A stretch of DNA of 43,310 nt, from positions 1 through 43,310 of the forward strand of contig JAIYCY010000006.1 of NCBI GenBank assembly GCA_027487775.1, written 5' to 3'. The position numbers were made by a program, and so were the translations under genes. Below the pieces are notes generated by a model. That model searched no databases. It was not told the DNA's origin and was given only the letters and a program-made list of their open reading frames with translations. Below, one piece after another: positions 18,471 through 26,129 of the stretch (position 1 is the first letter of the stretch; the number at the start of each line of letters is the position of its first letter). This DNA comes from Planctomycetaceae bacterium. Lineage in GTDB: Bacteria > Planctomycetota > Phycisphaerae > Tepidisphaerales > Tepidisphaeraceae.

Positions 18471-19661
18471 ATGACTGAAACGCTCGATATCCCGCGAGTG
18501 TCCGACCCGACGCTCATCACGCTTCGCGACAAACTGATCGCGGGCACCCCTCTCGATGCCGACGACGGGAAACGACTCTTTGCGACGCCCGACCTGCATG
18601 GTGTCGGGCGACTGGCACATTGGCTTCGCTCCAAGCTCCACGGTGAAGTCGCCTATTACAACCGCAACCGGCACATCAATTACACCAACGTCTGCGCGCT
18701 GTCATGCAAGTTCTGCAGCTTCTATCGCAAACGCGGCGAGGCCGGTGCGTATGAAATGCCCGTCGAGCAAGTCATCGCAACCGCAGAGAAGGCTGCAAAT
18801 GACGGTGCGACCGAAGTCCACATCGTCGGCGGGCTGCATCCGTGGATGAAGTTCGACTATTACCTCGACATCCTCTCCGGCATCCGCGCGCGATGCCCGC
18901 AGCTTCACATCAAGGCGTTCACCGCCATCGAGATCGTCCACTTCTCGCGCGTCGCGCGGCTTTCGATTCGCCAAGTGCTGACGCAACTACGTGACGCAGG
19001 ACTCGGCAGTTTGCCCGGTGGTGGGGCGGAGATTTTCGACGAGCGCGTCCACGACGAAGTCTTCAAGGGAAAGGTACGCGAAGACAAGTGGTTCGAAGTT
19101 CATCGCACTGCCCACGAACTCGGCATCTTCTCCAACGCAACCATGCTCTATGGACATGTCGAAGGGACCGACGAACGTGTCCAACATCTGCTCAAGCTTC
19201 GTGATGCCCAACAACGCGCCATCGACGATCAACTCCCCGCACGATTCAACTGTCTCATCCCGCTCAGCTTCATCCCCGAAGGCAGCGAACTCGGTCACCT
19301 CCCCGGACCGACCGGACTCGGCGACCTTCGCACGCTCGCCGTCGCCCGGCTTCTCGTGCCGAATATCTTGCACATCAAGGCCTTCTGGATCATGCAAGGC
19401 CTGCACCTGGCGCAGATCGCTCTGAGCTACGGCTGCGATGATCTTGACGGCACTGTCGTCTGGTATGACATCACCAAGCGCGAAGGCAAGGGCACCAATC
19501 ACCAGGAACTTCACGTACGACAGATCGAGCGAACCATCCGCGACGCCGGTTTCATTCCGACCGAACGCGACACGCTCTACCGCACGATCGAACGCGACGA
19601 ATCAGACCGACCCATCATGCAAGCGGCCGCCCGAATGAAACTCGGCTCGGCAACCCCATGA
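18471..19661 (+). CDS. mqnE: Aminofutalosine synthase (futalosine menaquinone pathway)
   Basis: 396 residues. MqnE is a radical SAM enzyme that joins SAM-derived adenosyl to 3-[(1-carboxyvinyl)oxy]benzoate in menaquinone synthesis. Motifs: INYTNVCALSCKFCSFYRKR with C75, C79 and C82, EVHIVGGLHPWMKFDYYLDI, HIKAFTAIEIVHFSR, GLGSLPGGGAEIFDERV and NATMLYGHVEG. The GGLHP and SLPGGGAEI blocks are shared with MqnC-type enzymes, but AFTAIEI plus MLYGH fits MqnE best. The other futalosine genes (mqnA, mqnB, mqnC, mqnD) are not in the window. A TATACT box lies just upstream. Confidence 0.9.
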   Translation: MTETLDIPRVSDPTLITLRDKLIAGTPLDADDGKRLFATPDLHGVGRLAHWLRSKLHGEVAYYNRNRHINYTNVCALSCKFCSFYRKRGEAGAYEMPVEQVIATAEKAANDGATEVHIVGGLHPWMKFDYYLDILSGIRARCPQLHIKAFTAIEIVHFSRVARLSIRQVLTQLRDAGLGSLPGGGAEIFDERVHDEVFKGKVREDKWFEVHRTAHELGIFSNATMLYGHVEGTDERVQHLLKLRDAQQRAIDDQLPARFNCLIPLSFIPEGSELGHLPGPTGLGDLRTLAVARLLVPNILHIKAFWIMQGLHLAQIALSYGCDDLDGTVVWYDITKREGKGTNHQELHVRQIERTIRDAGFIPTERDTLYRTIERDESDRPIMQAAARMKLGSATP

Positions 19662-19806
19662 CCCCAACGCCCGCGTTCGATACTTTTCACGGCTTTGTAC
19701 GCGACAAACAGTCATTCTTGCGTTAGCTTTCCCGGTCATCGAAGGTCTGGATCGGTCCGGACATTCGGAATCTTAAGCTCGTTTCTCTTTTACGAGGCCC
19801 CCGATC

Positions 19807-20454
19807 ATGCTCAAACGTCTCATGGTTTCGTCGATGGTTCTGCCAGCGATCCTCCTTTCGACTGCTGGCACGGCCCCGGTTGAGATTGCTCCGGTTTCCA
19901 TCTCAACCCAAGATGTCATCGCTCTTGATGCGTCCAAGCTCGTCGAAAATCCTCAGTACGCCTCATGGAAGGATTATGGCATCGGCTCGACGATGAAGAC
20001 GCGACTCACCATCACGCAAGGCGCTCAGAACATGGTGATCAGCATCACCAGTAAACTCACGAAGCGCACCGACAAGGAACTCACCATCGAACAGACCGCA
20101 GAGCTGACCGCAGGTGGACAGAAGATGCCGCCGATGACCGAAAACGAAACGGTCCCCGCGAAGGCGCCCCCCAGCAAGTCGCGCCTTCCCAAGGAATTCG
20201 ACGACAACTTCAAAGGCAAAGTCACCGACGGTGCAGACGAAAAGGTCACCATCGACGGCAAGACCTTCACCTGCAAAGTCCAGAATGTGGACGGCACGCT
20301 CGACACGCCGCAAGGCAAGGGCAAAATCAAGGGCAAGGTCCTCTTCCACGATGAGATCCCCTTCGGCATCGGCGGGATGAATCTCGATATCGACGGCGAT
20401 GATGGCACGAAGGCGAAAATGAAGCTCGAAGTGCTCGACATCTCAAAGAAGTGA
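19807..20454 (+). CDS. Small secreted protein of unknown function
   Basis: 215 residues with a signal peptide (MLKRLMVSSMVLPAILLST, cleavage near AGTAP). The mature part is Lys/Thr-rich, with beta-strand-like pieces (MKTRLTITQGAQNMVISITS) and a Pro-rich middle (KMPPMTENETVPAKAPPSKS). The C-terminal KVLFHDEIPFGIGGMNLDID is followed by a charged strand ending LEVLDISKK. There is no lipobox Cys. No family recognised. It stands alone: its stop is followed at once by three 17-bp repeats and then a strong terminator. Confidence 0.8.
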   Translation: MLKRLMVSSMVLPAILLSTAGTAPVEIAPVSISTQDVIALDASKLVENPQYASWKDYGIGSTMKTRLTITQGAQNMVISITSKLTKRTDKELTIEQTAELTAGGQKMPPMTENETVPAKAPPSKSRLPKEFDDNFKGKVTDGADEKVTIDGKTFTCKVQNVDGTLDTPQGKGKIKGKVLFHDEIPFGIGGMNLDIDGDDGTKAKMKLEVLDISKK

Positions 20455-20455
20455 A

Positions 20456-20506
20456 CAGCAGGCTAACCAACACAGCAAGCAAGCCAACACAGCAGGCAAA
20501 CCAAAA
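20456..20506. repeat. Three 17-bp tandem repeats after a stop codon
   Basis: Three adjacent copies of a unit like cagcaggctaaccaaca run 20456-20472, 20473-20489 and 20490-20506, differing at a few positions. They begin one base after the TGA of the small secreted protein gene and precede the terminator at 20621. No hairpin is formed. Function unknown. Confidence 0.85.
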
Positions 20507-20620
20507 CATCTACGATCGGCGGCGAAGCTGATATCACTCACTCTTTGTTGCGTGTGAGTTGCGACGTATCAATCCCTCGTCCAATCAGACACTCGTCATT
20601 TGTGTAGCTTGCAAATTACA

Positions 20621-20650
20621 AAAGCCCCGGTCTTGAGCCGGGGCTTTCTT
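20621..20650. terminator. Bidirectional intrinsic terminator
   Basis: A perfect 10-bp stem AAAGCCCCGG (20621-20630) with CCGGGGCTTT (20638-20647) encloses a 7-nt loop. It is followed by cttctt on the plus strand and by TTTTGTAATTT on the minus strand. It lies between the convergent small secreted protein gene and the sugar isomerase-like gene and can serve both. Confidence 0.9.
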
Positions 20651-20697
20651 CTTGGGTTAGACCGATGACGCCGACTATGCATCGGCGGATGTCGGGA

Positions 20698-21450
20698 TCA
20701 GAGAAGCGCTCTGAGTTTCTGAACACATTCGGTCAGCGCAGGAACCGGTGCGTCAAAGTTGCCTTCATATTCGATGACCAGCGGGCCGGAAAAATGGCGG
20801 GCCTTCAATGCGCTGACGAAGGCGGGCAGATCGAGGATGCCCGTTCCGATCGTCACGTCGCTGGGCTGGCGCTTGGGAGAGTAGACGAAATCCTTCACGT
20901 GAACACCCACGAGCCGCGGGCCGAAATCTTCGACCCACTTGACGGGATTCATCTTCGCGTCGATCGCCCATGCGGTGTCCATGTGCAGACCGATGCGCGG
21001 GCTCGTGCGGTTGAAGATGTGTTTGAGGATGCGGTCGTTGCCGAGCCAGTCGTAGCCGCCGTGGTTGTGGATGCCGAGTTGGATGTCATATTCCTCCGCG
21101 AGTGCGTCGACGTTCTTTAGACCTGCAAACGCATTGTCCATCAGGTCGGGGGCGAACGTGATCGACATGTTCTTCACGCCGGCCTGTTTGCAAAACTCGA
21201 AACGCGGAATATCCCGCTCGCGATCGCCGTACACGGTCTCCACACCGATGGCGACGATCGTCACACCGGCATCCTTGAATGCCTTGATCACGTCCGGGAA
21301 CGTTTCGGGCTTGGTAAAGTCCGCGTGCACGCCGCAAAGTTCGGTCGCGCTCACGCCACAGCTCTTGAGCTGCTTGAAAAAGTCAGGCAGCGGCTTGAAT
21401 CGATTGAAGCACCAGCTCTGAAGGGCGATGGTCGTGTTCATATGAATCAT
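20698..21450 (-). CDS. Sugar phosphate isomerase/epimerase-like TIM-barrel protein
   Basis: 250 residues. The AP-endonuclease-2/xylose isomerase-like fold is shown by the metal and active-site blocks GIHNHGGYDW, GLHMDTAWAI, VGVHVKDF and LVIEYEGNF, each near the end of a barrel strand. Such enzymes isomerise or epimerise sugars or related polyols with a divalent metal. No signal peptide, so cytoplasmic. The start may be the ATG at 21450 or the one at 21441; GGAGA lies close to the first. An inverted repeat at 21486-21505 lies upstream. It is divergent from the surface protein gene. Confidence 0.88.
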   Translation of the reverse strand: MIHMNTTIALQSWCFNRFKPLPDFFKQLKSCGVSATELCGVHADFTKPETFPDVIKAFKDAGVTIVAIGVETVYGDRERDIPRFEFCKQAGVKNMSITFAPDLMDNAFAGLKNVDALAEEYDIQLGIHNHGGYDWLGNDRILKHIFNRTSPRIGLHMDTAWAIDAKMNPVKWVEDFGPRLVGVHVKDFVYSPKRQPSDVTIGTGILDLPAFVSALKARHFSGPLVIEYEGNFDAPVPALTECVQKLRALL

Positions 21451-21800
21451 GTTCTCCGGCTTGGGTTCTGGGACGTCTGATGTCTCGCACGCTCGAGTGC
21501 GTGCGATCGTGCGATAGCCTCCCGAATGTCATGCGAAGGTCAAGAGATGCGCATCCACTTGATCGACTTGACTCGATTCATCCAGGCACTGGCTCGATGC
21601 GAGTCACGCGAATCAATGCTGATCTCAAGGTTGTTATCGAACGACAGCGAATTGCAGCGTGTTATCGGGTGGTTGTTGTTGAGATGATTCGATCGTGACG
21701 ACTGGCGAAGTTCAAGCCGGAAAGATTGCCCAATTTTCGTGGTGCAAACTGTCGCATCGGTGTGTCTCGGACTCGCAATGAATGCGACTTCCGATGCACC
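21451..21800. other. Divergent intergenic region with one inverted repeat
   Basis: 350 bp between the isomerase-like gene and the surface protein gene. It holds a 7-bp inverted repeat CGCACGC (21486-21492) with GCGTGCG (21499-21505), which may be an operator for the minus-strand gene. A short direct repeat GTTATCG occurs at 21633 and 21661. Both promoters should lie here, but I cannot place them. No small gene is evident. Confidence 0.5.
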
Positions 21801-24548
21801 ATGAGCAACACTACTGCCCACGCGAATCTTATCGGCCAGGCGATCGCACCCGTCCTTGAAGGGCTCGAACGTCGCCAAATGCTGGCCGCCGGTCAGTCGC
21901 ACCTGACGCTGGCCCCGCACACGCTCTTCGAGAGCGGAACCCTCAAGGTCACCGGGACGGCTGGCAGTGATACCATTCTTGTTCATCGCAATGGCTCGCA
22001 GATCTGGACGAGCGTCAATGGCAACGTCTCCCAACGCATCGATGAATCCCGAGTCTTCTCCATCAACATCAATGCCGGCGAGGGCGATAACTTCATCGAC
22101 GTCTCCGAGAATGTCACCGAAACCACCAGCGTACGCACCGGTGCCGGCAGTGACACGATCCTCACCGGCTCGGGCAACGATGGCATCTGGAGCGGCGCGG
22201 GTAACGACTACATCCGCACCCGCGCGGGCAACGACTTCGTCGAAGCAGGCGACGGTCACGACACCGTCTTCACCGGCGGAGCAAATGACCTCATCAAGGG
22301 TGGTCGCGGCAACGACGTCGTCAACGCAGGACGCGGATTCGACAAACTCTACGGCGGTGAAGGTAACGACATCCTCATCGGAACCAAGCGTGACCTCTAC
22401 GATCGCGGATCGGGTAACAGCTTCATCATCCGCCAGTCCAATCCCAACGCAACGCCCAGCATCTCCCGCATCAGCCTTATCAACACCGCAACCGGACAAG
22501 TCGTGCCCGGCTACGAAAATCTTCGCGGCGAAGTCAAGCTCGACCTCCGCACGCTTCCCTCCAGCTTCAGCCTCGCTGCATACGGCAACGCCAACACCAT
22601 CAGCGTCCGTTTCGATCTCAACGGCGACGATGTCGTCGACTCGACTCGTCCTTTCGCGCTCCTGAACGACAACAACGGTTCCATCAACGCGTGGAACGCA
22701 CCGACCGGCAGCCACGCCGTCCGAGTGACGCCCTACAACGCCATCGGCGCATCCGGAAAGGTCGGCGAATCGGTCGAACTCACGCTCCGCGTCGTTCGCA
22801 CCCAAACACCCGCGCCCAATCCCAACCCGAATCCCAATCCCAATCCCAATCCCAACCCTAATCCCAACCCTAATCCCAACCCAAACCCAAATCCGAATCC
22901 CACACCCAATCCAACGCCCAACCCCAGCCCGCTTACGCCTACCGCTCGGATCACCGCCGATCACACCACCGTTCTCGTCGGGCACGGGTTCCACGCACAC
23001 GCCACCAACAGCACCGTCCCCGCAGGACAACTCGAAGACGCTCGTTTCGACTGGAACTTCGGCGATAACGGCGCACGACACAATGACATCCGAGGATTCA
23101 ATGCCGCACACGTTTACGATCGGCCTGGCACGTACACCGTTCGTCTCACCGTCACCGATCAGGCAGGTCGATCGCATTCGACCACCCGAACCGTCACCGT
23201 CGTCGCCGCGAGTTACACCGACATCTACGTCAGCCCGCGCGGCAACGACAACAACAACGGCCGTTCCAGCGCGAACGCCGTCCGATCCTTCGATCGTGCA
23301 ATGCAACTCATGAATCACGATACACGCATCCTGTTTGAAAAGGGCTCGACCTACGAAACCACCGAAGGCGCCACCATCAACAAGAACAACGTCCTCATCG
23401 GAAGCTACGGCACCGGCAGTAGCCCCGTCATCAAATGGACCGGCGGTCGCACGGGCGGAGTCATCTTCACGGTCGCGCCCTCGTCACGCGATATCAGTGT
23501 CGGATCGCTCACCTTCGATTCCATCTACGATCGTGACACCAACAAAAACCTCGTCTACGCCTTCCAGACGGCCGGCTCGAACATCACCATTCGTGGAAAC
23601 TCCTTCCTGAATCTCAGCTACGCGGTCAATGCCAACGGAAACCCCGAGCGGCTCCTCGTGCAGGACAACGCCGCTCCGCTCGAGACCGGTCTGCGCGAAT
23701 ACTTCGTCTGGGCGCAGGGCACAGACCTGGTCATCGTCGGAAACACCGTCGCCAACTCCACTCGCGAACACATCGTCCGTGTCTGGGACACCAATCGAAT
23801 CGCCATCAGCAACAACAACTTCACCAACCTCGATCGACGCCCCGACGGTGACAGCTTCGACACCGCCAAGGGCGTCGTCACCAACCAGCGCGGCACCTAC
23901 AGCTACATCAGCGAAAACACCCTGCGCGGCCCGGCTGGCATCGGACCGCTCGGCTTCGGCGACGGTCTGAACGCCAAGTGGGCACGCTTTGAACACGCCG
24001 TCTTTGAATCCAACGATCTCCGCACCAACACGCTCTTCATTCGACACGGCGCCGAACACGTCACCGTGCGCGACAACTACTTCCAAAACGCGGAAAGCGA
24101 TCTGATGGAGATCGACGGCTTCAACGACGACTACGGTCGCGGCGTGAAGGATGTCGTCGTTCACAACAACACCGGATACAACCCCAGCCGCTACGGGCCT
24201 CTCCTTCGCGTCAGCGGTTCCGTCGATGGCATCGAACTGACGAGGAACCTTTTCGTCGCCCCTAACCACTCGCCGGGCCACTACACGACCGCTGCCATCA
24301 TCGTTCACAACACGAACCTCAGCAGCTTCCGCACCATCAACGGAAACGTCTGGCCCAGCCCCGAACGCGGCATCAGCTGGGTCCAGGGCGGAATCAACTA
24401 TCTCGGACTCGGCAACGGACAATCCAACTTCCGCACGCCCGCAGAATGGAACGCTCTGACCGGCGTCGGCGAAGACCGATTCATGGACGTCGAACCCAAC
24501 TCGCGCTTCGTCACCGTCAACGGGCAACACGTCGGTCAACGCGTCTGA
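21801..24548 (+). CDS. Large surface protein: LERR tag, RTX-like repeats, PKD domain, beta-helix
   Basis: 915 residues from the ATG at 21801; the open frame extends upstream but lacks sense there. Residues 22-30 (LERRQMLAA) are the planctomycete extracellular N-terminal motif. RTX-like calcium-binding nonapeptides (GAGNDYI, GRGNDVV, GEGNDIL) cover about 106-196. A region with a calcium-site-like DLNGDDVVDS follows, then an Asn-Pro linker at about 339-375 and a PKD domain at about 381-471 (FDWNFGDNG, VYDRPGTYTVRLTVTDQAG). From 473 (YVSPRGNDNNNG) to the end is a right-handed parallel beta-helix with Asn ladders (ITIRGNSFLNLS). The layout suggests a secreted or surface-bound polysaccharide-binding or -cleaving protein. 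No catalytic residues can be fixed. Confidence 0.9.
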   Translation: MSNTTAHANLIGQAIAPVLEGLERRQMLAAGQSHLTLAPHTLFESGTLKVTGTAGSDTILVHRNGSQIWTSVNGNVSQRIDESRVFSININAGEGDNFIDVSENVTETTSVRTGAGSDTILTGSGNDGIWSGAGNDYIRTRAGNDFVEAGDGHDTVFTGGANDLIKGGRGNDVVNAGRGFDKLYGGEGNDILIGTKRDLYDRGSGNSFIIRQSNPNATPSISRISLINTATGQVVPGYENLRGEVKLDLRTLPSSFSLAAYGNANTISVRFDLNGDDVVDSTRPFALLNDNNGSINAWNAPTGSHAVRVTPYNAIGASGKVGESVELTLRVVRTQTPAPNPNPNPNPNPNPNPNPNPNPNPNPNPNPTPNPTPNPSPLTPTARITADHTTVLVGHGFHAHATNSTVPAGQLEDARFDWNFGDNGARHNDIRGFNAAHVYDRPGTYTVRLTVTDQAGRSHSTTRTVTVVAASYTDIYVSPRGNDNNNGRSSANAVRSFDRAMQLMNHDTRILFEKGSTYETTEGATINKNNVLIGSYGTGSSPVIKWTGGRTGGVIFTVAPSSRDISVGSLTFDSIYDRDTNKNLVYAFQTAGSNITIRGNSFLNLSYAVNANGNPERLLVQDNAAPLETGLREYFVWAQGTDLVIVGNTVANSTREHIVRVWDTNRIAISNNNFTNLDRRPDGDSFDTAKGVVTNQRGTYSYISENTLRGPAGIGPLGFGDGLNAKWARFEHAVFESNDLRTNTLFIRHGAEHVTVRDNYFQNAESDLMEIDGFNDDYGRGVKDVVVHNNTGYNPSRYGPLLRVSGSVDGIELTRNLFVAPNHSPGHYTTAAIIVHNTNLSSFRTINGNVWPSPERGISWVQGGINYLGLGNGQSNFRTPAEWNALTGVGEDRFMDVEPNSRFVTVNGQHVGQRV
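22818..22928 (+). repeat. Asn-Pro linker coded by 6-bp repeats
   Basis: About 18 six-base units of the aatccc/aaccc type encode an alternating Asn-Pro stretch, with a few Thr-Pro and Ser-Pro near the end, between the RTX-like part and the PKD domain of the surface protein. It is simple-sequence DNA in frame and likely to vary in length. Confidence 0.9.
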
Positions 24549-25029
24549 GCCATCCGAACATCGGCACGCAGAACACCGGCGGCCTCACCGTCCTTCCCAT
24601 CGCGCTTCGCGAACCTCCATTCGCGAAGCGCGATTTTCGTTTCCTCGTTCTCCGTCACTCGCCCGGTCGATGCAGTGTTGCGCCCGTTTCCATTCGCTCG
24701 CGTGCGCATTCGGTCCGCTCAGATTCGCTTTCCGCACGCTCGCGCACACACTCAGTTGTCCCAAAGTTCACAGAAGTCATCAGAAAATCGAGCAAAACGT
24801 CGAATCTCACCGCAATTGTTCACCAGAACACCCTCACTTCATCGATCGCGACCACCGCAAGGTCCGCCTGCGCACCTGCGGCATGCTTCGCGCTCTTGCC
24901 ATCGTTCGAACACCATCCCTCACCTATACGGGCGCGCTGCGCGAATGCGTCCGCAGGCGCGCAGCGCAAACTCAAAAAAGTGTCCCGAGGCGATCCCGAT
25001 TGCGTCGCTTCATCCGATCAGGCGCAGCT
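24549..25029. other. Intergenic region between surface protein gene and mrpG
   Basis: 481 bp between convergent genes. It contains the strong stem-loop at 24599-24637 and a second GC-rich inverted repeat, GCGCTGCGCG (24934-24943) with CGCGCAGCGC (24958-24967), lacking a T-tract on either side. Several frames stay open, but none has a start site or recognisable protein. I see no gene. Confidence 0.6.
24599..24637 (+). terminator. Intrinsic terminator after surface protein gene
   Basis: A perfect 15-bp inverted repeat ATCGCGCTTCGCGAA (24599-24613) with TTCGCGAAGCGCGAT (24620-24634) around a 6-nt loop, followed by TTT and then cgtttcc. It starts 50 bp after the stop of the surface protein gene. 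Confidence 0.85.
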
Positions 25030-25353
25030 TTAGCCGTCCAACGGCCGGTTGTTGTGGCGTCTTATCCCGCGACGATATGCCGCCAGTGAGATCAAATGGC
25101 TCGCAACCGGAATCGTCAGGAACTGAAAAAAGATCGCAGCCACCACCTTCAGACCCGCCGCCTGCGAGCCCAGGGCGATCCACAGACTCAACAGCAACAG
25201 CGTCACGCCCAGCGTCATCCCCATGCCCAGCGCGTGAGCGCGACAATAAATGTCCGGAAATCGAGCCACGCCGATCATCGAAATCAGCATCACCAATGCC
25301 CCGCCAAGTGCCATGACCGACGAGAGCAGTTGCAAAAAATCCTGCAAACTCAT
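25030..25353 (-). CDS. mrpG: Mrp Na+/H+ antiporter subunit G
   Basis: 107 residues, last gene of the Mrp operon. MrpG is a small membrane subunit of the multi-subunit cation/proton antiporter used for sodium and pH balance. Three membrane segments are visible, with the family block LISMIGVARFPDIYCRAHA followed by LGVTLLLLSLWIAL and the final FQFLTIPVASHLISLAAYR. The ATG at 25353 overlaps the stop of mrpF as ATGA and has GGGAGGAG before it, so the longer upstream open frame is not used. Confidence 0.95.
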   Translation of the reverse strand: MSLQDFLQLLSSVMALGGALVMLISMIGVARFPDIYCRAHALGMGMTLGVTLLLLSLWIALGSQAAGLKVVAAIFFQFLTIPVASHLISLAAYRRGIRRHNNRPLDG

Positions 25354-25640
25354 CGTGTCTCCTCCCGTTCCTCGATCGGGCCCTGGGTGTGCTGATAGTA
25401 GTAAACAAACGCGACCGTCGTGAAAAAACCCAGCGACGCGATGATCAGAATCAACTCCAGATAGTCGGCGGTCTCCCAAGTACGCGACAGCACGGCGACC
25501 AGACCGACCGCGCAAATCACGATCGCATCGAACGCCAATATCCGGTCCAGCGCCGTCGGACCCACAATGAGCCGATGAAACCCGATCATCACCGATGCAA
25601 TCAGGGCCGCGAGCGTGAGTGTTAGTAGCGTCTCGGTCAT
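25350..25640 (-). CDS. mrpF: Mrp Na+/H+ antiporter subunit F
   Basis: 96 residues with three membrane helices. The central RLIVGPTALDRILAFDAIVI is the MrpF/PhaF signature. This small subunit is required for assembly or activity of the Mrp complex in the cytoplasmic membrane. It starts 12 bp after the mrpE stop and overlaps mrpG by 4 bp. Confidence 0.95.
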   Translation of the reverse strand: MTETLLTLTLAALIASVMIGFHRLIVGPTALDRILAFDAIVICAVGLVAVLSRTWETADYLELILIIASLGFFTTVAFVYYYQHTQGPIEEREETR

Positions 25641-25652
25641 CGGCGAGTTCTC

Positions 25653-26129
25653 TTAACGTGTGAAGGCCAGAATCCCCCGGCGGAGCGTCTTATCAATGTC
25701 CCGCCGCACTGCGTCCGGATCCTGCGTGTCAAAGACGTGCAGAATGAATGTCGAAAAATCTTCTGTGATGTCGACCGTCGTTGTCCCTGGCGTCAGGCTG
25801 ATGCAATGCGAAAGCAGAAACATCTCGACGCGGGAAAGCCCACGCACGTCGTACGAAATCAGCCGTGGCTCGATCGAATGGATCGAGCCGATCAACGACG
25901 CTCGTCCGATCGACCAGCACGAGACCAGAAATGACCTGGAAAAGATGAACATGAAACGCACGAATCCCAGCACTCGCCGAACATAGTTGCGACTTTGCAG
26001 GATCGGCTGAAAGAGCCAGATCATCGCAAAGCCGATGACATAGCCGATCGCAAATCCGAGCACCGACATCTCGCGATCCAAGAGCATCCAAATCACCGAG
26101 ATGATCAGATTGATAAAAAGCGACATCAT
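25653..26129 (-). CDS. mrpE: Mrp Na+/H+ antiporter subunit E
   Basis: 158 residues. The start is the first of two adjacent ATGs (26129), which overlaps the mrpD stop as ATGA and has GGAGGTGG upstream. The N-terminal half has two membrane helices; the cytoplasmic C-terminal half contains VEMFLLSHCISLTPGTTTVD, the MrpE/MnhE family block, followed by an acidic HVFDTQDPDAVRRDIDK. MrpE helps assembly of the antiporter. Confidence 0.95.
   Translation of the reverse strand: MMSLFINLIISVIWMLLDREMSVLGFAIGYVIGFAMIWLFQPILQSRNYVRRVLGFVRFMFIFSRSFLVSCWSIGRASLIGSIHSIEPRLISYDVRGLSRVEMFLLSHCISLTPGTTTVDITEDFSTFILHVFDTQDPDAVRRDIDKTLRRGILAFTR

Noticed and set aside
21540..23318. A minus-strand open frame antisense to the surface protein
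   Set aside because: Val/Gly/Asp-rich mirror of the Asn/Thr/Pro-rich repeats on the plus strand; the plus-strand frame has RTX and PKD motifs.
21801..24548. RTX toxin with Type I secretion
   Set aside because: The repeats are N-terminal, there is no C-terminal secretion signal visible and no transporter genes are near.
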